DNA from: Gammaproteobacteria bacterium UBA5078
GTDB taxonomy: Bacteria; Pseudomonadota; Gammaproteobacteria; Pseudomonadales; Pseudohongiellaceae
Direction: 5' to 3'
Assembly: GCA_002416505.1 (NCBI GenBank)
Contig: DIAM01000017.1
Location: forward strand, 143,549 to 207,548
Length of the DNA stretch: 64,000 nucleotides
This document shows, piece by piece, positions 24,916-33,755 of the stretch. The position numbers and the translations under genes are program-made. Under the pieces are notes generated by a model that made no database searches, was not told where the DNA came from, and saw only the letters and a list, made by a program, of their open reading frames with translations. Positions within the stretch are counted from its first letter, which is position 1, and the number at the start of each line of letters is the position of its first letter.

Positions 24916-27111
24916 GTGTACAGACTAATAGGTTTCCTGTTTCTTAGCTTGTTTGGCATGGCCTCTGCCTATGGGCAACACGCGAATGTCGCACGTGGCG
25001 AGGTTGTGTTTCAGGATGAGTGTTCCCGTTGTCACGTGCCGGTGGAGATGGATGCCCGGTTGCGCGCTCGATGGATTGGTCGTACTGGTGGCGATTTGTA
25101 CAATCTAATTCGCACCACTATGCCCGCCGAAACCCCCGGTTCCTTGACCAATGATCAATATAGGGACGTCACCGCGTTCATCCTCTCTGCAGGCAATGTG
25201 CCCGTCCCCGGCGGTCAGTTGAGCAGCGCTGAACTCGAGGCCCTGTCCATTGCGCCAGGAGCGCTAGCCTCTAATAATACCGATAGCTTCGACTGGACTC
25301 ACTTCAATGGGTCGGAGCATTCCAACCGCTACGCCCCCCTAGATCAGATCGATGCTACGAACGTAGGCAAGCTGCAAATCGCCTGGATGTTCAATACGAG
25401 CTCCTTCGGTCCCGCGCCGGAGGCGTTGAGCGTAACTACTCCCCTGATGGTCAATGGCCGCGTCTTCCTCACCGCCGGCGCGACACGCAATATCGTGGCG
25501 CTCAATGCCGAGACTGGGCAGATCGATTGGACCTGGCGGCCCGATGAGACCGAGCGCTTCGACGCTGCGCCGCGCAAGGGCTCGGGCAAGGGACTGAGTT
25601 ACTACAATAATAACGGCCAGGAGACGATCTACACTATTACCCCTGGCTATTATCTGGTTGCCCTAGATGCGACGACTGGCCGAGAGATCGAGTCATTCGG
25701 TGACGGCGGCTGGGTTGACCTGCAGCAGGGCCTGCGCCTCGGGCCAGGCCGTGACGATATCGATATCGGAATGTCTTTCATGCCCATGGCGATCGACGGG
25801 GTGGTGATCACGGGCGCTGCGCATCTGGTGGGCATGCGGCCTAGCTCGGCGAGCAATGTGAAGGGCGACGTCCGCGGCTTCGATGCCACGAGCGGTGAAC
25901 TGCTGTGGACCTTCAAGACTATTCCAGAGCCGGGCGAGCCGGGCTATGAGTCTTGGCGCTCTGGAGCCGAATTCACGGGCAATGCCGGTGTATGGGCCCC
26001 TATGTCGGCAGACCAGGAGCTTGGCTTTGTCTTTCTGCCTGTCGAATCCGCCACGGGTGACCGTTACGGTGGTGACCGTCCAGGCAGTAATCTGTTCTCG
26101 AGTTCGACAGTCGCCCTAGACTATAAGACGGGTGAGATGCGTTGGTATTTCCAAACCACTCACCACGACATCTGGGATTGGGACACACCCTCCGCGCCGA
26201 TTCTAGCGACCCTGCCTAGCGGCAAGCGGACCCTGATTCAGACACTGAAGCAATCCCATCTGTTCAGCTTCGATCCGGCAACCGGAGAGCCGCTATTCCC
26301 TATCGAGGAACGTTCCGTGCCCCAGACCGATGTGCCGGGCGAGTGGACCTCATTGACACAGCCTTTCCCAAGCAAGCCGGCACCATATGACCGACAGGGC
26401 TTTCAGGAAGATGACTTAGTCGACTTCACACCCGAGATCGCGGCGCTCGCGAAGGAGGCGGCCGCACGCTTCCGTTTCAGCGAGTCGGTGTTTACCCCCG
26501 CCTCCTTGTTCGAGGACCCTAAGGACGGCACACAGGGAACCCTGCATCTGCCGTCGTCCACCGGTGGCTCGAACTGGGAGGGCGCCGCCTACGACCCCGA
26601 GACCGGCCTGTTATATGTGCCCTCGCGCACCGCCACTAGCGTGCTGTCATTGACACACGAGCCCGACGTTTCGGATGTGAAATACATTCAGGGCGGCAGC
26701 CGCACGCCCTCGGTACAGGGCATCCCCTTGGTGAAGCCTCCCTATGGGCGCATCACCGCTATCGATATGACCACGGGCGAGCATGTATGGCAGGAGGTCA
26801 ATGGCGATACGCCGGAGGCAATCAAGAATCATCCCCTGCTCAAGGGCGTGGATATCGGGCGCACTGGCAAGCCAACGCGCTCCGGTTTAGTTCTCACCAA
26901 GACACTGCTGTTTGCCGGCGAAGGCGTTGGGGGAGACCCGATACTCTGGGCCTTCGACAAAGCGACAGGCGCGATTGCAGCGAAGATTGGCATGCCGGGC
27001 GTTGTAACCGGCGTGCCGATGACCTATATGTATCAAGGCAAGCAGTATCTTGTAATGGCAATAAGCTCGCGTGGCGAGGCCGCTCGTATCATTGCCCTTA
27101 CATTGCCGTAA
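24916..27111 (+). CDS. PQQ-dependent quinoprotein dehydrogenase with N-terminal cytochrome c domain
   Basis: 731 residues: signal peptide (1-20), a cytochrome c domain (about 22-95) with CSRCH at 36-40, and a large PQQ beta-propeller starting at the typical DWTHFNGSEHSNRYAPLDQI (about 125). Propeller repeats such as VALNAETGQIDW, VALDATTGREI, FDATSGELLWTF and FDPATGEPLF are easily seen. In most quinohemoprotein alcohol dehydrogenases the heme domain is C-terminal, so this order is unusual. Start is GTG after AAGGAGA. Substrate is probably an alcohol or polyol. No pqq biosynthesis genes are in the window. Confidence 0.88.
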   Translation: MYRLIGFLFLSLFGMASAYGQHANVARGEVVFQDECSRCHVPVEMDARLRARWIGRTGGDLYNLIRTTMPAETPGSLTNDQYRDVTAFILSAGNVPVPGGQLSSAELEALSIAPGALASNNTDSFDWTHFNGSEHSNRYAPLDQIDATNVGKLQIAWMFNTSSFGPAPEALSVTTPLMVNGRVFLTAGATRNIVALNAETGQIDWTWRPDETERFDAAPRKGSGKGLSYYNNNGQETIYTITPGYYLVALDATTGREIESFGDGGWVDLQQGLRLGPGRDDIDIGMSFMPMAIDGVVITGAAHLVGMRPSSASNVKGDVRGFDATSGELLWTFKTIPEPGEPGYESWRSGAEFTGNAGVWAPMSADQELGFVFLPVESATGDRYGGDRPGSNLFSSSTVALDYKTGEMRWYFQTTHHDIWDWDTPSAPILATLPSGKRTLIQTLKQSHLFSFDPATGEPLFPIEERSVPQTDVPGEWTSLTQPFPSKPAPYDRQGFQEDDLVDFTPEIAALAKEAAARFRFSESVFTPASLFEDPKDGTQGTLHLPSSTGGSNWEGAAYDPETGLLYVPSRTATSVLSLTHEPDVSDVKYIQGGSRTPSVQGIPLVKPPYGRITAIDMTTGEHVWQEVNGDTPEAIKNHPLLKGVDIGRTGKPTRSGLVLTKTLLFAGEGVGGDPILWAFDKATGAIAAKIGMPGVVTGVPMTYMYQGKQYLVMAISSRGEAARIIALTLP

Positions 27112-27180
27112 GTAGTAAGACGTGGCTGGCGCAGGTCAAAACCCCGTGCCTGTCTTCTTTCTAGGAATCAAGGAGGCGTT

Positions 27181-27777
27181 ATGAGTATCACGACTATCAT
27201 CGTTTTGGTTGTAATCGCGATTATTGCGTTCTATGCGATAGGCATCTTCAATCAGCTTGTCAGCCTGCGTAATCGTTTTCAGAATGCATTCGCCCAGATC
27301 GAGGTACAGCTCAAGCGTCGCTACGATCTCATACCCAATCTTGTTGAGACCGCCAAGGGCTATCTCTCCCATGAGCGTGAAACGCTCGAGGCCGTAATCG
27401 CCGCGCGCAATGTCGCGGCTAACGGGCTGGCCGCCGCGGCCGCCAATCCTGGCAATGCCGCCGCCATGAGTGATCTTGCCGGCAAAGAGGGTGTCTTGGG
27501 TGCTGCAATGGGGCGCTTGAACGTCGTGATGGAAGCCTACCCAGACCTCAAGGCCAACCAGAATATGATGCAACTGAGCGAAGAGCTCACCAGCACAGAG
27601 AATAAAGTGGCGTTTTCCCGTCAGGCCTTCAACGATCAAGTGATGGCCTATAACACCTATAAACAGTCCTTCCCGCCCGTGGTATTGGCCGGCATGTTTG
27701 GGCACGCGGAGGACGCGTCTCTGTTGCAGTTCGAGGACAGTGCCGAGATTCAGGCTGCGCCTAAGGTGTCATTCTAA
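27181..27777 (+). CDS. lemA: LemA family protein
   Basis: 198 residues: one N-terminal membrane helix (5-25) and a long helical domain with the family core FNQLVSLRNRFQNAFAQIEVQLKRRYDLIPNLVETAKGY and a later ENKVAFSRQAFNDQVMAYN. The role of LemA is unknown, though it is often paired with an M48 peptidase or TPM protein, as here (gap 23 bases). An excellent AAGGAGG site precedes the ATG. Confidence 0.93.
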   Translation: MSITTIIVLVVIAIIAFYAIGIFNQLVSLRNRFQNAFAQIEVQLKRRYDLIPNLVETAKGYLSHERETLEAVIAARNVAANGLAAAAANPGNAAAMSDLAGKEGVLGAAMGRLNVVMEAYPDLKANQNMMQLSEELTSTENKVAFSRQAFNDQVMAYNTYKQSFPPVVLAGMFGHAEDASLLQFEDSAEIQAAPKVSF

Positions 27778-27800
27778 TTTCCTCATAGGGCAGAGCCGAC

Positions 27801-29714
27801 ATGGACTTTTTTAGATCGCAGGACATCGCCCGTCGCAATACGGTCCGGCTTGTGATTCTGTTTGCCCTGGCGCTTATCAGTCTCATCGCGATCACCAATC
27901 TATTGATCCTGTTCGTGCTCGGCGCATTCGCCGAGACGATAGACGTGCCGATGTTCCAGCAGGTGGACTGGCACCTCTATGCCTATGTGAGCGTCGCGGT
28001 AATCGCGATAGTGGGCTTCGGCTGTGTCTATAAGATCATCAGCCTCTCCGGAGGTGGCGCACGCGTGGCTGAGATGATGCAAGGCCGCCTGATCGTGCAG
28101 GGGGGTAATGATCTCGACGAGCAACGCATCCTCAATGTCGTCGAGGAAATGGCCATCGCCGCGGGCACCCCAGTTCCTCCCGTCTACCTCCTCGAAGAGG
28201 AGGGGATCAATGCGTTTGCGGCCGGATATAGCCCGGCAGACGCAGTAATTGGCATCACGCGCGGCGCGATTCGAAGCCTCAGCCGCGATGAGCTGCAGGG
28301 CGTGATCGCCCACGAATTCAGCCATATCCTCCACGGCGATATGCGGCTTAATATTCGCCTGATCGGCATACTGCACGGCATCATGGTGCTAGGGATCATG
28401 GGCTATTATCTGGTTCGCAGCACGCATCTTTCGCGGCGTTCCAAGAATGGCGGCAATATCGCGGTCGTCGGCATTGGCCTGATGATTATCGGTTTCGCCG
28501 GCACCTTCTTCGGTAACCTCATCAAGGCCGCCGTAAGCCGTCAGCGCGAATTCCTCGCAGACGCCTCCGCGGTGCAGTACACCCGCAACCCCGACGGCAT
28601 CGCCGATGCACTAAAGCGCATCGGCGGCAGCAAGGCGGGGTCTGTACTCGACAATCCGGGTGCTGCGGAGATCAGCCACGCCTTGTTTGGCAATGGGGTG
28701 CGTTTCTCGATCAACTCCCTCTTCGCTACTCATCCTCCTCTTGAGAAACGCATCAGCGCCATTCAGCCAAACTGGGATGGTAGCTTCGATATTAAGGAAA
28801 AGATTAGGCAGCCCGAGCCTAGCACGAGCGGTGCCGCCGCGAAGCTCACCCCGCAAGGGGCGATGAGCGCATTCAGCGCATTGGCGATGACCGACGCGCT
28901 ATTGGCTCAAGCCGGCAATCCTCAAGAGGCCAACTTGAAGCGGGCGCAGGAGCTATTGGCAGCGATTCCTAGAACACTATTGGAGTCGGCACATAATCCC
29001 TTTAGCGCCAGGGCGCTCATTTATCTGCTCTTACTCGACGATGACGAGGCGCTGGCGCAGCAACAACTCGATACGATGCGCGAGAGAGCCGATCCCGCCG
29101 TGTATGAGGCGCTACTCAAATTGGTCGAGGCGCAACTAGAAATTTCTCAGGAATTACGTCTGCCGCTAGTAAACTTAGCGCTGCCGACACTGCGCCAGCT
29201 TAGCGCCGAGCAATACACCGTGTTCCGTGCGAATTTGGCTGTGTTGGTGTCCAGCGATGGGCGCACTAGTCTTTGGGAGTGGGTGTTGCAGAGGGTAGTG
29301 CTGCACCAGCTTGACGCGGTGTTTCAGCCCCACAACCGTTTTCATCATCAGGCCCATCACAGCCTGCGCCAACTCGCGCCACAGTGCGCCATCGTGCTGG
29401 GCTTTGTCGTGCGCGCCGGGCGCCAGGAAGGACTCAGTGATGAAGAGGTCTTTGCGAAGGCGATGACCCAGCTGGGCCTGGCCGATACTCGGATGCCGAA
29501 CAAGGAAGCGTTTAGCATCGACGGCATCAATGCCGCACTCGACGCCTTGCAGGGCTTGCGAGCCCTCAAGAAGCCCGCTTTCTTGAAGGCCTGTGCGGTG
29601 GCGATTGCCGCCGATGGCGTGGCCCATGCGATCGAGTTGGAGTTGTTCCGCGCCATTGCCGCCACCTTGGATTGTCCGCTTCCTCCTATTCCACTTCCGG
29701 ACGAGCCTCAGTAG
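27801..29714 (+). CDS. M48 family (HtpX-like) membrane zinc metallopeptidase with long C-terminal domain
   Basis: 637 residues. The N-terminal half has two membrane helices (about 16-45, 58-82), the HEFSH zinc motif at 171-175 (HEFSHILHGD), two further helices (about 185-205, 222-245) and the third-ligand glutamate region SRQREFLADASAV. This half resembles HtpX. The last 300 residues form a soluble helical domain absent from E. coli HtpX; a TerB-like fold is possible (SSDGRTSLWEWVL, IAADGVAHAIELELFR). With LemA it is a common envelope quality-control pair. Confidence 0.88.
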   Translation: MDFFRSQDIARRNTVRLVILFALALISLIAITNLLILFVLGAFAETIDVPMFQQVDWHLYAYVSVAVIAIVGFGCVYKIISLSGGGARVAEMMQGRLIVQGGNDLDEQRILNVVEEMAIAAGTPVPPVYLLEEEGINAFAAGYSPADAVIGITRGAIRSLSRDELQGVIAHEFSHILHGDMRLNIRLIGILHGIMVLGIMGYYLVRSTHLSRRSKNGGNIAVVGIGLMIIGFAGTFFGNLIKAAVSRQREFLADASAVQYTRNPDGIADALKRIGGSKAGSVLDNPGAAEISHALFGNGVRFSINSLFATHPPLEKRISAIQPNWDGSFDIKEKIRQPEPSTSGAAAKLTPQGAMSAFSALAMTDALLAQAGNPQEANLKRAQELLAAIPRTLLESAHNPFSARALIYLLLLDDDEALAQQQLDTMRERADPAVYEALLKLVEAQLEISQELRLPLVNLALPTLRQLSAEQYTVFRANLAVLVSSDGRTSLWEWVLQRVVLHQLDAVFQPHNRFHHQAHHSLRQLAPQCAIVLGFVVRAGRQEGLSDEEVFAKAMTQLGLADTRMPNKEAFSIDGINAALDALQGLRALKKPAFLKACAVAIAADGVAHAIELELFRAIAATLDCPLPPIPLPDEPQ

Positions 29715-29722
29715 GGGTCCTA

Positions 29723-31018
29723 ATGCTCAATGCTATCGCTACGCGATTTGCACTCTCCCTGCGCCGGCGCAATCTCTATTACGGCTGGATAGTCGCCGCC
29801 ACCACCTTTCTAACCATGCTCGCGACGGCCGCCGCGATGGGTTCTGCTGGGATCATGATTGCGCCTCTGCGCGAAGAGTTTGGCTGGACCACCGAACAGA
29901 TATCCACCGCCATCTCTATCCGCTTGATCCTTTATGGGCTGTTTGGCCCCTTTGCCGCCGCATTCATGAATCAATTCGGCGTGACGCGCGTCGTAGTGTT
30001 CGCACTCGGTCTAATTTGTGTCGGTGTATTGGCCTCCTTCTTCATGACGCAGTGGTGGCATCTGCTCCTGCTGTGGGGAGTGGTCGTGGGGATAGGGACG
30101 GGCATGACCGCACTCGTGCTCGGGGCCACGGTCGCTACGCGTTGGTTCAATAAGCGCCGCGGCCTAGTGGTGGGTTTGATGACCGCGAGTACGGCGACGG
30201 GGCAAATGATTTTCCAGCCCTTGCTCGCAAGCCTGACCGAGGCCAGTGGTTGGCGTGTCGCGATGTCTGCCATCGTGGTGCTGATGACGGTGATCATGGT
30301 GCTGGTGTTATTGCTGATGCGAGACCACCCCGCCGATGTGCAACTGCCGATCTATGGCGATGAGAATATTAGCGAGCCTCCACCACGCAGTGTGGGGCTA
30401 GCCGCGATGTTAGTGGCCCCCCTGCACAATCTGCGCGAGGTCTCTAAGACGGCCACGTTCTGGGTGTTGTTCCTGAGTTTCTATGTCTGTGGCTTTAGCA
30501 CCAACGGCCTTATTCATACGCACTGGGTGCCTATGAATCTCGACTTCGGAGTCGCGGCTCTTAGCGCTGCCTCGATGCTCGCGGTCATCGGCATGTTCGA
30601 TTTCGTCGGCACTATTCTCTCGGGCTGGCTCTCCGATCGCTTCGATAATCGTTGGCTGCTGTTCTGGTTCTATGGACTGCGCGGCCTGTCCTTGATTTTC
30701 CTGTCGTTCTCTGACTTCGGCATGCTGGCCTTATTCCTGTTCGCGATCTTCTATGGGCTGGATTGGGTGGCGACAGTGCCGCCCACGGTAAAGCTCACCA
30801 CGGCGCGCTACGGCGCCGCCACGGCGAACATGACCTTCGGGTGGATATTTGCTGGGCATCAGCTGGGGGCGGCCTCTGCGGCCTATATAGCGGGTGTTAT
30901 GCGCACGGACTTGCAGACCTATATGCCGGCGCTACAGCTGGCCGGTGCGCTGTGCATGATGGCGGCATTGGTCGTCCTGATGATTCGCCACAAACCCCTT
31001 GTTCTTGCAGCATCCTGA
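29723..31018 (+). CDS. MFS transporter, OFA (oxalate/formate antiporter) like
   Basis: 431 residues with 12 predicted helices. The N-terminal YYGWIVAATTFLTMLA and EEFGWTTEQISTAISI stretches and RWFNKRRGLVVGLMTAS between helices 4 and 5 are typical of OFA/monocarboxylate-porter carriers, which move small organic acids. The start at 29723 is 8 bases after the M48 gene stop; 29672 would overlap that gene. Substrate unknown. Confidence 0.82.
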   Translation: MLNAIATRFALSLRRRNLYYGWIVAATTFLTMLATAAAMGSAGIMIAPLREEFGWTTEQISTAISIRLILYGLFGPFAAAFMNQFGVTRVVVFALGLICVGVLASFFMTQWWHLLLLWGVVVGIGTGMTALVLGATVATRWFNKRRGLVVGLMTASTATGQMIFQPLLASLTEASGWRVAMSAIVVLMTVIMVLVLLLMRDHPADVQLPIYGDENISEPPPRSVGLAAMLVAPLHNLREVSKTATFWVLFLSFYVCGFSTNGLIHTHWVPMNLDFGVAALSAASMLAVIGMFDFVGTILSGWLSDRFDNRWLLFWFYGLRGLSLIFLSFSDFGMLALFLFAIFYGLDWVATVPPTVKLTTARYGAATANMTFGWIFAGHQLGAASAAYIAGVMRTDLQTYMPALQLAGALCMMAALVVLMIRHKPLVLAAS

Positions 31019-31066
31019 GGACTCGCTAGCGAGGCGCGTGGGCCTGCGCTAGCGTCTCCCTAGAAC

Positions 31067-32131
31067 CTAAGCGGTGGCCGTGGCCAATGCGGGATAGTCA
31101 GTGTAGCCCTCGGGGCCAGAGCCGTACATGGTAGCCATATTGAGCTCGTTCAGTTCGGCGTCGGTGCGCAGGCGAGTCACTAGGTCCGGGTTAGCGATAT
31201 ACCAGCGCCCAAAGGCAACGGCATCCCCTACGCCTTGTTCGATTAAGTCCTCGGCCATCTCTTTGCTCATCTGCTCGTTAATGATGACCTTGCCGCCGAA
31301 CGCCTTCTTGAGAGCGGGAGTAAGCGCCGGCTGCTTGAAATGTTCCCGCGTACAGATAAACGCGATCTTGCGCTTGCCCAATTCACTGGCCACATAGGTG
31401 AAAGTCTCCAGCGGATTGGCATCGCCCATGTCATGGGCATCCATGCGCGGGGCGAGATGCATGCCAACACGGTCGGGGCCCCATACCGATATTACTGCAT
31501 CGGTAACCGCGAGCATGAGGCGGGCGCGATTCTCGAGACTGCCACCGTAGATGTCGTCGCGATGATTGGTGGAGGTCTGCAGGAATTGGTCTAGTAGATA
31601 GCCGTTGGCGCCATGGATCTCGACGCCATCGAAGCCGGCCTCCTTGGCATTGTGCGCGCCTTTACGATAGTCCTCGATGACTTGCTCGACCTCTGCGGTC
31701 GTCAAGGCGCGAGGCGTTTCATAGGCCTTCTCGGGTCGGACTAGGCTGACATGGCCTTTCGCCGCGATAGCACTAGGGGCAACGGATGGCTCTCCATTGA
31801 GATAGCGGGGGTCGGAGATTCGGCCCACATGCCAGAGTTGCAAAAGGATCTGCCCGCCAGCCTTATGAACGGCATCGGTTACAATCTTCCAACCTTCGAC
31901 TTGTGCATCGGACCAGATGCCCGGCGTGTTGGGATAGCCAACGCCCATGGGCGTTACAGAGGTCGCCTCGCTCAAGATCATTCCTGCATTGGAGCGTTGC
32001 GTGTAATATTGTGCCATCAAGGTATTAGGGATACGGCCTTCACTAGCGCGGCAGCGCGTCAGTGGTGCCATGATGATACGATTGGGGAGTTTTAGGGCGC
32101 CGATTTGTATAGGGGTAAAGAGTGTGTTCAA
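31067..32131 (-). CDS. nemA: Old yellow enzyme family alkene reductase (NemA-like)
   Basis: FMN-dependent NADPH reductase of activated alkenes and nitro esters. The 354-residue TIM barrel shows MAPLTRCRAS near 21-30, QLWHVGRIS near 98-106, the substrate-binding pair H173/N176 in EIHGANGY, NHRDDIYGGSLENR, and the ending GYTDYPAL typical of NemA. No ATG fits: I chose TTG at 32131 because AAGGAAG lies seven bases before it and the product then begins like the family; the frame also opens with TTG at 32155. The function in the cell is general detoxification by analogy. Confidence 0.93.
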   Translation of the reverse strand: MNTLFTPIQIGALKLPNRIIMAPLTRCRASEGRIPNTLMAQYYTQRSNAGMILSEATSVTPMGVGYPNTPGIWSDAQVEGWKIVTDAVHKAGGQILLQLWHVGRISDPRYLNGEPSVAPSAIAAKGHVSLVRPEKAYETPRALTTAEVEQVIEDYRKGAHNAKEAGFDGVEIHGANGYLLDQFLQTSTNHRDDIYGGSLENRARLMLAVTDAVISVWGPDRVGMHLAPRMDAHDMGDANPLETFTYVASELGKRKIAFICTREHFKQPALTPALKKAFGGKVIINEQMSKEMAEDLIEQGVGDAVAFGRWYIANPDLVTRLRTDAELNELNMATMYGSGPEGYTDYPALATATA

Positions 32132-32182
32132 CTTTGACTTCCTTCTTAATTTCAATAGGATGGTGTAACCAGCGCTACGCGT

Positions 32183-32195
32183 GGAAACGTTTTCC
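32183..32195. promoter_or_regulatory. Possible LacI-type operator
   Basis: GGAAACGTTTTCC contains the perfect palindrome AAACGTTT with near-symmetric flanks, the kind of site bound by LacI-family repressors. It lies between the divergent alkene reductase and sugar dehydrogenase genes. No regulator gene is next to it. Confidence 0.3.
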
Positions 32196-32325
32196 TAGGT
32201 GGCCCGGTCTTTAAAGCAAGCGATGTGGTAAGTCTGCGCGCAGTATTCGGCGTCGGGATAAAAGCCGTGAATGTAGCCTTAGATGCGGTCAGTAAGTACA
32301 AATTTCAATAAAAAGGAGAATGTTT

Positions 32326-33492
32326 ATGTTACGTCCATTATTACTCGCGGCAGCGCTGAGTGTTGGTTTGGGCAGTGTTGGAGTAGTTCAAGCGCAAACA
32401 GATGTGCAGCGCTCGGCTCTGCAGGACTTCCGTGTAGTGACCGTTGCCGATGGCTTGGAGATACCTTGGTCGATGGCGTGGTTGCCAGGCGGGGATATGC
32501 TGATTACCGAACGAGCTGGCAGATTGCGTATCGTGCGCAACGGTCAACTCCTGCCAGATGCCGTGTCAGGGGTGCCCGAAGTGTTCACCACCGGTGGTCA
32601 AGCCGGGCTGTTCGATGTAGTCCCTCACCCCGATTTCGCGAACAACCAGTTTCTCTATCTCAGCTTTGCGAAGCCTCTTGAGGCTCTTGGAACTTCGACC
32701 ACCGCCGTCGTGCGTGGCCGCTTTGTTAACGATCGCCTAGAGGGTGTTGAAGAGATTTTCGTGGCCGATTCGATGGGTGGCGGACACTACGGCGGCCGCA
32801 TGGTCTTCGATGCGGATGGCTATCTGTTCTTGACCTCGGGTGACCGCATGGCGCCTCCGAATGGTGACCTCGCGGCGCATCCAGCACAGGATCGCTCTAA
32901 TCATCATGGCGTTGTCATTCGTCTGAACGATGATGGCAGTGTGCCCTCCGACAATCCCTATGTTGGACAGGCAGGCTTCAAGCCAGAGATATGGAGTTAT
33001 GGTCACCGCAGCCCACAGGGTTTAGCGATCGATCCTGCGACTGGCAATCTCTGGATGACTGAGCATGGCCCACAGGGCGGCGACGAACTCAATCTGATTC
33101 AGCCGGATAAGAACTACGGTTGGCCCGTGATCGGCCGGGGCGTGAACTATGGCCCAGGCGTTCCGATCCACGAGTCCATCGTGTCCGAAGGCATGGAGAA
33201 TCCGGTGCATTTCTGGGTGCCCTCAATTGCAGCTTCGGGTTTGATGGTGTATACCGGGTCACGCTTCCCAGCTTGGAATGGCAACCTCTTCGCAGGTGGT
33301 TTGGCCGGCGAGCAACTCGCGCGTCTTACCCTAAGCGAGGATGGTAGCAAGGTGCTAACCGAAGAGACTCTGCTGCCTTATATTGGTCGTATCCGCGACG
33401 TGCGCATGGGGCCTGATGGTTTCATCTACGTTGCCCTCGAGGACCGTAGTCGCGCGCCAACCGCAGTGGTACGACTCGAGCCTGCTAACTAA
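32326..33492 (+). CDS. PQQ-dependent sugar dehydrogenase (soluble glucose dehydrogenase / Asd type)
   Basis: 388-residue periplasmic quinoprotein of the glucose/sorbosone dehydrogenase family. Signal peptide 1-23 ends VQA. Family motifs: GLEIPWSMAWLPGGDMLITERAGRL, GGQAGLFDVVPHPDF, GHRSPQGLAIDPATG, and TEHGPQGGDELN. Compared with classic sGDH it lacks long insertions, as in Asd-type aldose dehydrogenases of E. coli (YliI). Start 32326 is chosen because AGGAG is one base from the ATG at 32320, but seven from 32326. A good terminator follows. Electron acceptor unknown. Confidence 0.93.
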   Translation: MLRPLLLAAALSVGLGSVGVVQAQTDVQRSALQDFRVVTVADGLEIPWSMAWLPGGDMLITERAGRLRIVRNGQLLPDAVSGVPEVFTTGGQAGLFDVVPHPDFANNQFLYLSFAKPLEALGTSTTAVVRGRFVNDRLEGVEEIFVADSMGGGHYGGRMVFDADGYLFLTSGDRMAPPNGDLAAHPAQDRSNHHGVVIRLNDDGSVPSDNPYVGQAGFKPEIWSYGHRSPQGLAIDPATGNLWMTEHGPQGGDELNLIQPDKNYGWPVIGRGVNYGPGVPIHESIVSEGMENPVHFWVPSIAASGLMVYTGSRFPAWNGNLFAGGLAGEQLARLTLSEDGSKVLTEETLLPYIGRIRDVRMGPDGFIYVALEDRSRAPTAVVRLEPAN

Positions 33493-33520
33493 TCATCCTC
33501 GGATGAGTTAGAAGCATAAG

Positions 33521-33548
33521 AAAGGGGCCTTTATGGCCCCTTTTTTTA
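33521..33548 (+). terminator. Rho-independent terminator of the sugar dehydrogenase gene
   Basis: AAAGGGGCC pairs with GGCCCCTTT around TTTAT, followed by a run of seven or eight T. This is the clearest intrinsic terminator of the window and lies 29 bases after the stop. Confidence 0.93.
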
Positions 33549-33644
33549 TACGCGGTGAAAGAAAAGGTACGAATATTCCAATATTCGACTCTAGCGGAAT
33601 CACCTTGTTGCTCGAAATATGCGATGAGGTAATATAGACCACAG

Positions 33645-33718
33645 CTTGTGCGGGTGGGCTTGCCCGCGAAAGGTTTCGTGCGGCACATACTGATTCGCGG
33701 ACAAGCCCGCTCCCACAC
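33645..33718. repeat. Paired inverted REP-like element
   Basis: Two 25-base units in opposite orientation, 33645-33670 (with GGGCTTGCCCGCGAA) and 33693-33718 (reverse complement reads TGTGGGAGCGGGCTTG then TCCGCGAA), can pair into a long hairpin with a 22-base loop. The unit looks like the REP sequences of pseudomonads (consensus roughly GTGGGAGCGGGCTTGCCCGCGA). It fills the intergenic space before the propeller gene, whose longer open frame runs through it. Confidence 0.75.
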
Positions 33719-33755
33719 GAGATATAGCACAATAAAAAATAAAGGGAGCTTGGGC

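Noticed and set aside
33648..33755. N-terminal extension of the propeller protein through the REP-like element
   Set aside because: The 36 extra codons lie inside the inverted repeat; the ATG at 33756 has a good ribosome binding site and begins with a propeller strand.
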